Assembly: GCF_003814005.1 (NCBI RefSeq)
Contig: NZ_CP033898.1
Coordinates: forward strand, 1,302,001-1,366,000
Direction of reading: 5' to 3'
Source of the DNA: Corynebacterium pseudopelargi
GTDB lineage: Bacteria; Actinomycetota; Actinomycetes; Mycobacteriales; Mycobacteriaceae
DNA: 64,000 bases
Within the stretch, counting starts at the first letter, position 1. Each line of letters begins with the position of its first letter. The position numbers were made by a program, and so were the translations under genes. This document shows, piece after piece, positions 57,018-64,000 of this stretch. The notes beneath the pieces were generated by a model, which ran no database searches, was not told the DNA's origin, and saw only the letters and a list, made by a program, of their open reading frames with translations.

Positions 57018-57956
57018 ATGAGCCGCCCCGAAGCCTCCTTTAGAAAAACGCCCATCGTTTTGGCATTAGTGTTAAGCCTCCTGCTGGTACTGGGAGTGCT
57101 CATCGGTGCAAAAGTCGTCTATGAGCGCGTAGCGCAGCAACCAGTGGCCATGCCGGCATTGGATTCGCCAGAAGCTGAGTCGCAGGAATGCCAGCAGCTT
57201 ATTGATGCCCTCCCCGAGAAACTCGCCGGGCATAAGCGCGCCGAGCTTGCAGATCCTGCCCCCGCGGGAGCTGCGGCGTGGGCATCGAGTTCTACTGAGA
57301 GAATGACGCTTCGCTGCGGGGTATCGACCCCCCTGCAGTACACCGAAATTACCCCACTACACGAGGTAGATGGCATCGAGTGGATGCGCGTTGATGATGC
57401 CACCCCAGGGTCTTCCCTGCACACCTGGTTTGCGGTAAACCGCACACCACTGGTGGCGTTGACCGGGGATGATGTGGCATTAGATGAACAGCCTGCTCCA
57501 CTGGATGCTTTAACGCCAGCGCTGAATCAGCTCAAAGATAAAGCGCTGAAGCCTCATGCTTTGCCGCTGGCGGATGTGGCAACGCAGGCGTCGAAAAGCT
57601 GTGATGCACTCCTTGGCAATCTGCCTGAAACCCTCGGCGAGGACCTCAAAGCCACGAACACTTCGCTGGCGCAAACCAAGGCGTGGACTGCCTATGGCAA
57701 AGAGCCGGTGGTGCTTCGCTGCGGCGTGCCCTTCCCCAAGGAATACAAAGCAGGGGTGCAATTACAGCAGGTAGATGGGGTGCCGTGGTTTGAGAACACG
57801 ATTCTGGGCAACGGCACCACCGCCTCCACCTGGTATCCGATGGGTCGCGATGTGGTGGTGGCGGTATCGATGCCGGCCGATGGCAATCAGGTGCTTGTGC
57901 AGTTGACCAAGGCGATTAAGCAGCAGACGAAAGCGCTTGATCAATCAGAGCGCTAA
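57018..57956 (+). CDS. Membrane-anchored protein with two DUF3515 domains
   Basis: A 312-residue protein with a short cytoplasmic tail, one membrane span (residues 11-34) and an extracytoplasmic part that is a tandem repeat. Copy 1 is about 56-150 (Cys58 and Cys100, LRCGVSTP, VDGIEW), and copy 2 about 193-290 (Cys195 and Cys235, LRCGVPFP, VDGVPW). Each copy has two cysteines that could form a disulfide. DUF3515 proteins of actinobacteria usually have one domain and no known function. A TACACT element before the ATG suggests a leaderless mRNA. The gene end overlaps the ddl end. Confidence 0.85.
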   Translation: MSRPEASFRKTPIVLALVLSLLLVLGVLIGAKVVYERVAQQPVAMPALDSPEAESQECQQLIDALPEKLAGHKRAELADPAPAGAAAWASSSTERMTLRCGVSTPLQYTEITPLHEVDGIEWMRVDDATPGSSLHTWFAVNRTPLVALTGDDVALDEQPAPLDALTPALNQLKDKALKPHALPLADVATQASKSCDALLGNLPETLGEDLKATNTSLAQTKAWTAYGKEPVVLRCGVPFPKEYKAGVQLQQVDGVPWFENTILGNGTTASTWYPMGRDVVVAVSMPADGNQVLVQLTKAIKQQTKALDQSER

Positions 57957-58995
57957 GCAACTGCGGATACGTCACGCCCGAGGCCTCGAAGACCTTCGGG
58001 TACATCGAAATGGGTGTAAAGCCGGGCATCGTGTTGATCTCGTTGAGCACCGGGCCATTGTCGCTGACGAAAAAGTCCACGCGGGCTAGGCCTTCGCAGT
58101 TCAAGGCATCGAAAGCGCGTAAGGAAAGCTCGCGCAATTGCGCTAAGAGCGCCTCGTCGAATTGCGCGGGGATCTCGGCGGAGACCACATTGTCTAGGTA
58201 TTTGGTGTCGAAGCCGTAGAAGCCCTCATCGGAACCATCGGTATTGATCAGACGAGCCGGAACTGAGGCCACGCGGGTGCCATCGGCGTATTCGAGCACA
58301 CCGCACTCGACTTCCTCACCGACGATTTCGGCCTCAACGATCACCTTTGAGTCGTACTGGCGCGCGAGCTCGATTGCCGCAGCAAGCTCATCGCGGGACT
58401 CAACACGAGAAATACCAATCGACGATCCACCGCGGGCGGGCTTGACAAAGACCGGCAAGCCCAGGCGTGCCAGCTCTTGTTCGCTTAAGTCGCGGCCATC
58501 GCGCAAGACCACTTCCTCGCCCACCGGCAAGCCCTCTGCCTTGAGCAGCTTCTTAGTAAATTCCTTATCCATGCCGCAGGCGGAGCTTAAAACCCCGGTG
58601 CCAACATAGGGCACGCCAGAGAGATCAAATAGGCCTTGGATGGTGCCGTCTTCGCCATAAGGGCCGTGGAGCACGGGGAAAATCACGTCCACCGTGGTGT
58701 GCAGGGAACCATCTTCAAAACGGAACTCGCCACGATGCGCAGGATCAAGAGCCAAGGTAAGTGGCTCGCGCATCTTCACTGTTGGCATCACACGATCTTG
58801 GGTGCGAAGTTCCTCCACATCAGTGGTGCCAACGGTCCACGCGCCTTCTTTGCTAATGCCAATGGGATAGACCTCGAAGCGCTCGGGATCGAGGTGGCTC
58901 ATCACGGCACCTGCAGAAACGCAAGAGACGGAGTGTTCAGAACTTTGGCCGCCGTAGACTACGGCGACACGAATCTTATTTGCAGCAGAATTCAC
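57916..58995 (-). CDS. ddl: D-alanine--D-alanine ligase
   Basis: A 359-residue ATP-grasp ligase making D-Ala-D-Ala for peptidoglycan, target of D-cycloserine. It begins RVAVVYGGQSSEHSVSC; the ATP-grasp loop is VKPARGGSSIGISRV and the metal-binding end is VLNEINTMPGFTPISMYPK. The GTG start at 58995 is chosen over a GTG-less extension further upstream. Its 3' end overlaps the convergent DUF3515 gene by 41 bases. It is downstream of gpsA on the same strand, across a repeat-rich gap. Confidence 0.96.
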   Translation of the reverse strand: MNSAANKIRVAVVYGGQSSEHSVSCVSAGAVMSHLDPERFEVYPIGISKEGAWTVGTTDVEELRTQDRVMPTVKMREPLTLALDPAHRGEFRFEDGSLHTTVDVIFPVLHGPYGEDGTIQGLFDLSGVPYVGTGVLSSACGMDKEFTKKLLKAEGLPVGEEVVLRDGRDLSEQELARLGLPVFVKPARGGSSIGISRVESRDELAAAIELARQYDSKVIVEAEIVGEEVECGVLEYADGTRVASVPARLINTDGSDEGFYGFDTKYLDNVVSAEIPAQFDEALLAQLRELSLRAFDALNCEGLARVDFFVSDNGPVLNEINTMPGFTPISMYPKVFEASGVTYPQLLSALIDQALSSAA

Positions 58996-59070
58996 GGCTG
59001 CCCAGTCTACCCGTCTTAGCGGGCCCACTGCCTAAGCGTGCTGAAAGTGGTGGATTGCCGAGGCCACCAG

Positions 59071-59176
59071 GCTTGCTGCTCGGCTGCGCGCCGCTCGGCT
59101 GCCCACCTGGTCTGCCGCTCGGCTGCGCGCCGGGTTCCTCACTGCCCGCCTGGCCGCCTGCTCGGCCCGGCTCGGC
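59071..59176. repeat. GC-rich imperfect direct repeats between gpsA and ddl
   Basis: The 16-base word GCTCGGCTGCGCGCCG occurs exactly at 59078-59093 and 59117-59132, and the shorter GCTCGGCTGC recurs at 59092-59102, with CTCGGC again at 59160-59175. The 194-base gap between the gpsA stop and the ddl start is otherwise unremarkable. Slipped-strand expansion or a decayed coding stretch are both possible. Confidence 0.6.
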
Positions 59177-59189
59177 TTAGCTCTATCTG

Positions 59190-60194
59190 CTAGGCGTGCT
59201 CGGATTTCTTAGATCTCCCCATCAGAGCCTGCACCATATCGCCTACATCGAGCCCAAGGTGGCACACACCGTAGACGGCCTGGGTAATCGGCATTTCCAC
59301 ACCCAAGGAGGTAGCGAGGCTAAACACCGATTGGGAGGAGATCACGCCTTCTGCCACCTGCCCATTGGAGGCTGCGCGTGCTTGCTCGAGGCTGCTGCCT
59401 TCGCCCAGGCGTGCACCGAAGCTTCGGTTGCGCGATAAAGGAGATGAGCAGGTCGCCACCAGATCGCCTAGGCCTGCAAGCCCGGAGAAGGTTCGTGGAT
59501 CAGCACCTAACGCCTCACCTAAGCGTGCAATTTCTGCCAGGCCGCGGGTGATCACACTGGCCAGGGTGTTTTCGCCCAAGCCTTTACCGGCAGCCATACC
59601 GCAGGCTAGGGCGATGACGTTTTTGCAGGCACCGCCGATTTCACAGCCCACCACATCGCTATTGGTATAGGGGCGAAAATAGCTTGTGGCCACGGCCTGC
59701 TGCACGTATTTCGCGTTGGCTTCATCTTCGCAGGCAATCACGGTGGCTGCGGGCTGTTCTTGGGCGATTTCTTTCGCCAGATTCGGACCACTGAGTACTG
59801 CGATACGTTCTTGCGCGGTGCCGGTGACTTCTGCAATGACTTGGCTCATGCGCTCAAAGGTTTTCGCCTCTACGCCTTTGGCCAGGCTGAGCAAGATGGT
59901 GCGTGGCCCGATGTGCTCTGCCCATTGCTCTAAGTTCTTGCGCAAGGTTTGGCTCGGCACTGCCAGCACCAAGATATCGGCGCCTTGAATTGCCTCGTGT
60001 GGCTCGTGGGTTGCCACAAGGGCCGTGGGTAGTGGGATATCGCCGAGGTATTTGCTGTTTCGGTGCTCGCGGTTGATTTCTTCTGCTACTTCCGCGCGCC
60101 GTGCCCACAGCGTCACGGTGTTGCCAGCATCGGCGAATACCTTGGCCAGGGTTGTTCCCCACGAGCCTGCTCCCATCACGCCGATGTGTACCAT
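59190..60194 (-). CDS. gpsA: Glycerol-3-phosphate dehydrogenase [NAD(P)+]
   Basis: A 334-residue enzyme reducing dihydroxyacetone phosphate to sn-glycerol 3-phosphate for phospholipids. The dinucleotide site is [20 protein letters not shown], the catalytic region [13 protein letters not shown], and the block [19 protein letters not shown] is diagnostic. It starts at the ATG at 60194. It neighbours ddl as in mycobacteria. Confidence 0.96.
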   Translation of the reverse strand: MVHIGVMGAGSWGTTLAKVFADAGNTVTLWARRAEVAEEINREHRNSKYLGDIPLPTALVATHEPHEAIQGADILVLAVPSQTLRKNLEQWAEHIGPRTILLSLAKGVEAKTFERMSQVIAEVTGTAQERIAVLSGPNLAKEIAQEQPAATVIACEDEANAKYVQQAVATSYFRPYTNSDVVGCEIGGACKNVIALACGMAAGKGLGENTLASVITRGLAEIARLGEALGADPRTFSGLAGLGDLVATCSSPLSRNRSFGARLGEGSSLEQARAASNGQVAEGVISSQSVFSLATSLGVEMPITQAVYGVCHLGLDVGDMVQALMGRSKKSEHA

Positions 60195-60299
60195 GCGATC
60201 TCCTTGTGTGGCCGATTATCAATACCCCACGATGATACCGTTGCGCGAAAATCTCTCGCAGGCTTTACCATGGAACAGCAGCGAAAGGACGTAGAAGCA

Positions 60300-61277
60300 A
60301 TGGCCAAAGAAGAGCACAAAGATCACAGCGCACTCACCGAGGTTCGGGGGCGCCACCAGCGCATCCGAAGCAATCCCGCGAAGGAGTTTCAGCGATCAAC
60401 CCTGGCTGCCGGCGCGGTGTTGTGGCGCGAACATGACGGCATTGAAGTCGCCGTGATCCACCGTCCTCACTACGATGATTGGTCGCTTGCCAAGGGCAAA
60501 GTTGATCCGGGCGAATCCCTTCCTACGACCGCTGCCCGCGAGATCTTAGAGGAAACCGGCTATGAGGTGTCCTTGGGTAAATTGCTCGGCAGGATCACCT
60601 ATCCCGTTGGTAGCCGCACAAAGGTGGTGTACTACTGGACCGCCAAGGTGTTAGGCGGGAAGTTTGAAAAGAATAAGGAAGTAGACGAGATCCGTTGGCT
60701 GCCGATTGAGCAGGCCAAGGAGTTGCTCAGCTATGAGGTTGATCGCCTCTTGGTGGATAAGGCTGCAAAGCGTATGCAAACACCGGCGACGACCAGGATT
60801 TTGTATGTGCGCCACGCCAGAGCTTTTCGACGTCAAAACTGGGCCGGCAACGACAACCTTCGCCCGCTGGATAAAAAGGGTCGCCGTCAGGCAAATATGT
60901 TGGTGCCTATGCTTCAGGCGTTTAGGCCAGAGGCCATTTATTCCGCTGAGCCTGACCGCTGCCAGCTCACCGCAGCACCGCTTGCCAAGGCACTTGACCT
61001 TGAGGTGACGGTGGATGATCGTTTAGGCGATCACGGCTGGATGCACAATATGAATAGCTCCAAGGCGGCGTTGAAAGAGATCATCGACCGCGGTGGAGTA
61101 TCCGTGGTGGTGGCCCAAGGCGGTGTGATCCCCGATGCGCTCGCGTGGCTTTCTGCCGAGGGCACCTTGCCTTTAGAAGATACCGAGGCGAAAAAGGCCA
61201 GTGTGTGGGTGCTTTCCTTCCACGAAGGCGAGCTCACCGGGGCTGATTATCTTGCTAGTCCGTTGCCGGTGAAGTAG
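60300..61277 (+). CDS. MutT1-like Nudix hydrolase fused to a histidine phosphatase
   Basis: A 325-residue two-domain protein. Residues 30-165 are a Nudix domain with a complete box, G-x5-E-x7-REILEETGY (begins GKVDPGES). Residues 168-320 are a histidine phosphatase domain with the RH motif LYVRHARAF and a conserved later histidine (LGDHGW). This is the architecture of mycobacterial MutT1, which cleans 8-oxo-dGTP and related nucleotides. The ATG at 60300 is preceded by AGAAG and by AAAGGA a little farther; an ATG ten codons upstream is also possible. Its end overlaps leuD by 23 bases. Confidence 0.9.
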   Translation: MAKEEHKDHSALTEVRGRHQRIRSNPAKEFQRSTLAAGAVLWREHDGIEVAVIHRPHYDDWSLAKGKVDPGESLPTTAAREILEETGYEVSLGKLLGRITYPVGSRTKVVYYWTAKVLGGKFEKNKEVDEIRWLPIEQAKELLSYEVDRLLVDKAAKRMQTPATTRILYVRHARAFRRQNWAGNDNLRPLDKKGRRQANMLVPMLQAFRPEAIYSAEPDRCQLTAAPLAKALDLEVTVDDRLGDHGWMHNMNSSKAALKEIIDRGGVSVVVAQGGVIPDALAWLSAEGTLPLEDTEAKKASVWVLSFHEGELTGADYLASPLPVK

Positions 61278-61857
61278 CAGGCTTAAAAGCGGGACGCTTG
61301 GCCTCATAGGCCTCAATAGCTGCTTCTTCGCGCAGCGTGAGCCCAATATCATCCAGGCCTTCCATCAGGCGCCAGCGGGTGTAATCATCCACCTGGAATT
61401 GATAGGTCGCGCCATCGCAGTGTGCGGTCCTGGTTTCAAGGTCCACGGTGATGCTGGCGCCGGGGTGTTGTTCGAGTTGCTTCCACAGCAGCTCGATATC
61501 GCCTTGATCCATTTGTGCTGCAAGCAGGCCGGCTTTGCCAGCATTGCCGCGGAAGATATCGGCAAAACGAGAAGAAAAGACGACGGCAAAGCCGTAGTCC
61601 ATCAGCGCCCACACGGCGTGTTCGCGCGAGGAGCCGGTGCCGAAGTCCGGGCCTGCTACCAGCACCGAACCTTGTGCATATTCGGGCTGGTTTAACACGA
61701 AGCCTGGTTCGTTGTTTCGCCAGTTGCTAAAGAGGCCATCTTCAAAGCCGGTGCGGGTAACGCGCTTGAGGTACACCGCCGGGATGATCTGGTCGGTATC
61801 CACATTTGAACGAGTCAGTGGAACGCCAACGCCGGTGTGCTGGGAAAATTTTTCCAT
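61255..61857 (-). CDS. leuD: 3-isopropylmalate dehydratase small subunit
   Basis: A 200-residue swivelling subunit of isopropylmalate isomerase in leucine synthesis. The motif [20 protein letters not shown] is at the N-terminus, and the substrate loop [17 protein letters not shown] is near residue 72. It follows leuC after nine bases. The convergent mutT1-like gene overlaps its end. Confidence 0.96.
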   Translation of the reverse strand: MEKFSQHTGVGVPLTRSNVDTDQIIPAVYLKRVTRTGFEDGLFSNWRNNEPGFVLNQPEYAQGSVLVAGPDFGTGSSREHAVWALMDYGFAVVFSSRFADIFRGNAGKAGLLAAQMDQGDIELLWKQLEQHPGASITVDLETRTAHCDGATYQFQVDDYTRWRLMEGLDDIGLTLREEAAIEAYEAKRPAFKPATSPATD

Positions 61858-61866
61858 GATGTGCTC

Positions 61867-63282
61867 CTAAAGATCAGCGGGGCTTGCCAGGGTGCCTTTG
61901 ATCGCCGTTGCCGCGGCTACCTCGGGTGATACCAAGTGGGTGCGCCCGCCTGGGCCTTGGCGTCCTTCGAAGTTTCGGTTGGAGGTAGAAGCCGAACGCT
62001 GGCCTGGTTTGAGTTGATCCGGGTTCATGCCAAGGCACATCGAACACCCTGCGGTGCGCCATTCTGCACCGGCGGCCTCGAAGATCTTGTCCAGGCCTTC
62101 TTCTTCGGCCTGCAGCTTGACCATGGCAGAGCTTGGCACCACCATCATCCGCACGCCTTCGGCTACTTGGTGGCCTTGGATAACATCGGCGGCAGCGCGC
62201 AGATCCTCGATGCGCGCATTGGTGCAAGAACCCAAAAAGACGGTGTCGATGCTGATGTCGCGCAGCGGGGTGCCTGGGGTAAGCCCCATGTATTTCAGTG
62301 CCTTTTCGGCTGCGGCGCGCTCATTATCGCCGGCGATCAGTTCTGGGTCCGGTACGGATTCAGACAAGGGCAGGCCTTGGCCGGGGTTCGTACCCCAGGT
62401 AACGAAGGGGGTAATGGCAGAGCCGTCGATTTCTACCACCGTGTCAAAGTGCGCGCCTTCGTCGGTAGGCAAGGTTTTCCAGTACGCCACTGCCTCGTCC
62501 CACTGCTTGCCCTTCGGCGCCATCTCGCGGCCTTTGATGTATTCGAAGGTGGTTTCATCGGGGGCGATCATGCCGGCGCGAGCGCCTGCCTCGATGGACA
62601 TGTTGCAGATGGTCATGCGTGCTTCCATGGAAAGCTTCTCAATGGCCTCGCCACGGTATTCGATCACATGGCCTTGGCCACCGCCGGTGCCGATCTTGGC
62701 GATGATGGCCAAGATGAGGTCTTTAGCGCTCACCCCTGGCTGCAGCTCCCCGGAGACTTCGATGGCCATGGTTTTAAAGGGTTTCAGCGATAGTGTTTGG
62801 GTAGCCATCACATGCTCTACCTCAGAGGTGCCAATACCGAAGGCCATGGCACCGAAGGCTCCGTGGGTAGAGGTGTGGGAATCGCCGCACACGATGGTCA
62901 TGCCGGGTTGGGTTGCGCCAAGTTGTGGGCCTACCTGGTGCACGATGCCCTGGCGGCTATTGCCCATTGGATATAAGGTCACGCCGAATTCTTCGCAGTT
63001 TTTGCGCAAGGTTTCGACTTGGGTGCGCGAGGTTTGGTCTTTAATTTCTAATAGCGAGCCTTGCTCGATGCCCTCGGTGGGCACGTTGTGGTCTTCGGTG
63101 GCAAGGTGGAGCTCCGGGTGGCGCAGTGAGCGGCCGGCAAGGCGCAAACCATCGAAGGCCTGCGGTGAGGTCACTTCGTGCAAAAGCTGAAGATCGATAA
63201 AAATGAGGTCTGGTCGGTCTTCTTCGCCTTTGACCACGATATGATCGCGCCACACTTTTTCTGCGAGTGTCAGCGGAGCCAT
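61867..63282 (-). CDS. leuC: 3-isopropylmalate dehydratase large subunit
   Basis: A 471-residue aconitase-type subunit. The active-site loop is [20 protein letters not shown]. Three cysteines for the [4Fe-4S] cluster are in [14 protein letters not shown] (one) and [13 protein letters not shown] (two). The start ATG 63282 has GGAAGG upstream. It is divergent from the IclR-type gene with 54 bases between starts, the classic leuCD-ltbR layout. Confidence 0.97.
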   Translation of the reverse strand: MAPLTLAEKVWRDHIVVKGEEDRPDLIFIDLQLLHEVTSPQAFDGLRLAGRSLRHPELHLATEDHNVPTEGIEQGSLLEIKDQTSRTQVETLRKNCEEFGVTLYPMGNSRQGIVHQVGPQLGATQPGMTIVCGDSHTSTHGAFGAMAFGIGTSEVEHVMATQTLSLKPFKTMAIEVSGELQPGVSAKDLILAIIAKIGTGGGQGHVIEYRGEAIEKLSMEARMTICNMSIEAGARAGMIAPDETTFEYIKGREMAPKGKQWDEAVAYWKTLPTDEGAHFDTVVEIDGSAITPFVTWGTNPGQGLPLSESVPDPELIAGDNERAAAEKALKYMGLTPGTPLRDISIDTVFLGSCTNARIEDLRAAADVIQGHQVAEGVRMMVVPSSAMVKLQAEEEGLDKIFEAAGAEWRTAGCSMCLGMNPDQLKPGQRSASTSNRNFEGRQGPGGRTHLVSPEVAAATAIKGTLASPADL

Positions 63283-63304
63283 GCTGCATCACCTTCCGAG
63301 CTAG

Positions 63305-63330
63305 ATTCCCGCATTATGGGATGGTAGTAT
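63305..63330. promoter_or_regulatory. Operator-like repeat and -10 element between leuC and ltbR
   Basis: TCCC (63307-63310) and GGGA (63318-63321) form a spaced inverted repeat inside the 54-base divergent gap. A TAGTAT -10 element (63325-63330) lies six bases before the ltbR ATG. The regulator probably binds here to control both leuCD and itself. The repeat is short. Confidence 0.4.
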
Positions 63331-63336
63331 CATTCT

Positions 63337-64000
63337 ATGGGAAAGATTAGCACAGAAAGCGGCATTAAAGTTCTCGACCGGGCGGTCACTATCCTGCTCG
63401 CCCTGGCCGACCACCCCATGAGCCTCAATGAATTGTGCGAATTCACCGGCCTGCCCCGCGCCACCGCACACCGCCTGGCCACCGCACTCGAAGTACACAA
63501 TATCCTCACCCGCACCAACGACGGCAGGTGGACCATCGGTGCGGTATTGGCAAGCCTTGGCGCCAGTAGCCAGACCAAGCTTATCGACGTAGCCACGCCG
63601 ATCATGTCTACCCTGATGCACACCACCAATGAATCAGTGCAGCTCTACCAACTCGCCGGTGCGGTACGCGTGTGTATTGCTGCCCAAGAACCAGCGATGG
63701 GCTTGCAAAATACCGTGCCCGTAGGCACTCGCCTACCACTGAGCGCAGGCTCTGCAGCACGGATCTTCTTAGCCTATTCCTCTGCGCACCTGCGCGATGC
63801 AGTGCTATCGGAGGGCACAAAATTTAGCCAAGCAGATCTGCGCGAAGCCCGCGAACAGGGCTGGGCTGCCTCCATGAGCGAACGCGAGGTTGGGCTGGCC
63901 AGCGTTTCTGCCCCCGTATTTGATTCAGAAGGCACCTTCTGCGCCGTGCTTTCTATTTCTGGTCCTGCCGAAAGGCTCAAACCCAGCCCCGGCAAGTGGG
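63337..64000 (+). CDS. ltbR: IclR-family regulator of leucine genes (3' end outside window)
   Basis: An open frame of 221 codons running off the window end with no stop. Residues 8-70 form the IclR winged helix (VLDRAVTILLALADHPMSLN, then LPRATAHRLATALEVH). The later part is the effector-binding domain (ATPIMSTLMHTTNESVQLYQ, PLSAGSAARIFLA). The divergent position next to leuCD matches LtbR, which represses leucine and tryptophan synthesis in C. glutamicum. The ATG lies six bases after a TAGTAT -10 element, so a leaderless mRNA is likely. No ribosome site is seen. Confidence 0.9.
   Translation, partial: MGKISTESGIKVLDRAVTILLALADHPMSLNELCEFTGLPRATAHRLATALEVHNILTRTNDGRWTIGAVLASLGASSQTKLIDVATPIMSTLMHTTNESVQLYQLAGAVRVCIAAQEPAMGLQNTVPVGTRLPLSAGSAARIFLAYSSAHLRDAVLSEGTKFSQADLREAREQGWAASMSEREVGLASVSAPVFDSEGTFCAVLSISGPAERLKPSPGKW

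Noticed and set aside
59078..59132. CRISPR array
   Set aside because: The repeated word is only 16 bases, spacing is irregular, and there are no cas genes.

Overview
The window looks like chromosome from a Corynebacterium species (Mycobacteriales). The support is protein-level: ArgJBDFR/GH, PheST, UvrA/UvrB, PtsG (EIIBCA order), an LtbR-type IclR regulator divergent from leuCD, a MutT1-like Nudix-phosphatase fusion, a DUF3515 protein beside thiL, and an actinobacterial rRNA leader. Gene order follows the corynebacterial/mycobacterial pattern throughout (rrn-tyrS-argHGRFDBJC-pheTS-rplT-rpmI-infC-uvrA; uvrB-coaE; ptsG; rpsA-polA; coaD-rsmD-recG-fakA-ung-thiL; ddl-gpsA-mutT1-leuDC-ltbR). The species cannot be named from this alone. 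No phage, insertion sequence or CRISPR array was seen.

Layout. 1-5.1 kb: an rRNA operon on the minus strand (16S complete, 23S truncated by the window edge) with its promoter and leader. 5.2-15.8 kb: tyrS, a Trm112-like small protein and the complete arginine block argCJBDFRGH, all minus strand, with a probable ArgR-controlled, possibly leaderless promoter before argC. 15.9-25.1 kb: pheST, a SpoU-type rRNA methylase, a gene remnant, infC-rpmI-rplT behind a structured leader, and uvrA. infC appears to start at ATC. 25.3-29.3 kb: plus-strand MBL hydrolase, a DoxX protein with a lysine-rich tail, and a HelD-like helicase with an unusual start. 29.4-32.7 kb: usp, uvrB, coaE. 32.7-37.5 kb: a three-gene sialic-acid module (GH33 sialidase without signal peptide, NanT-type transporter, DUF4862 protein) behind a palindromic operator. 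37.6-46.7 kb: ptsG, a lipoprotein, a CPBP protease, rpsA, a methyltransferase and polA. 46.8-50.5 kb: a tRNA with a CAA anticodon but a short variable loop, a DUF368 (PopT-type) protein and an amino-acid ABC transporter. 50.5-57 kb: a compact minus-strand operon thiL-ung-fakA-like-recG-mini-BCCP-rsmD-coaD. 57-64 kb: a tandem DUF3515 protein, ddl, gpsA, mutT1, leuDC and the start of ltbR.

Most genes are housekeeping. The accessory part is the sialic-acid module inserted between coaE and ptsG. Its sialidase has two N-terminal LamG-like domains and a complete GH33 active site but no secretion signal. With the adjacent transporter this suggests sialosides are imported and then cleaved in the cytoplasm, rather than cleaved outside as in classical corynebacterial NanH systems. 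Other points for a second look are the class-I tRNA with anticodon CAA, the noncanonical starts of infC (ATC) and helD (ATT), the infC leader terminator, the duplicated DUF3515 domain and the orphan 70-residue biotin-carrier protein.
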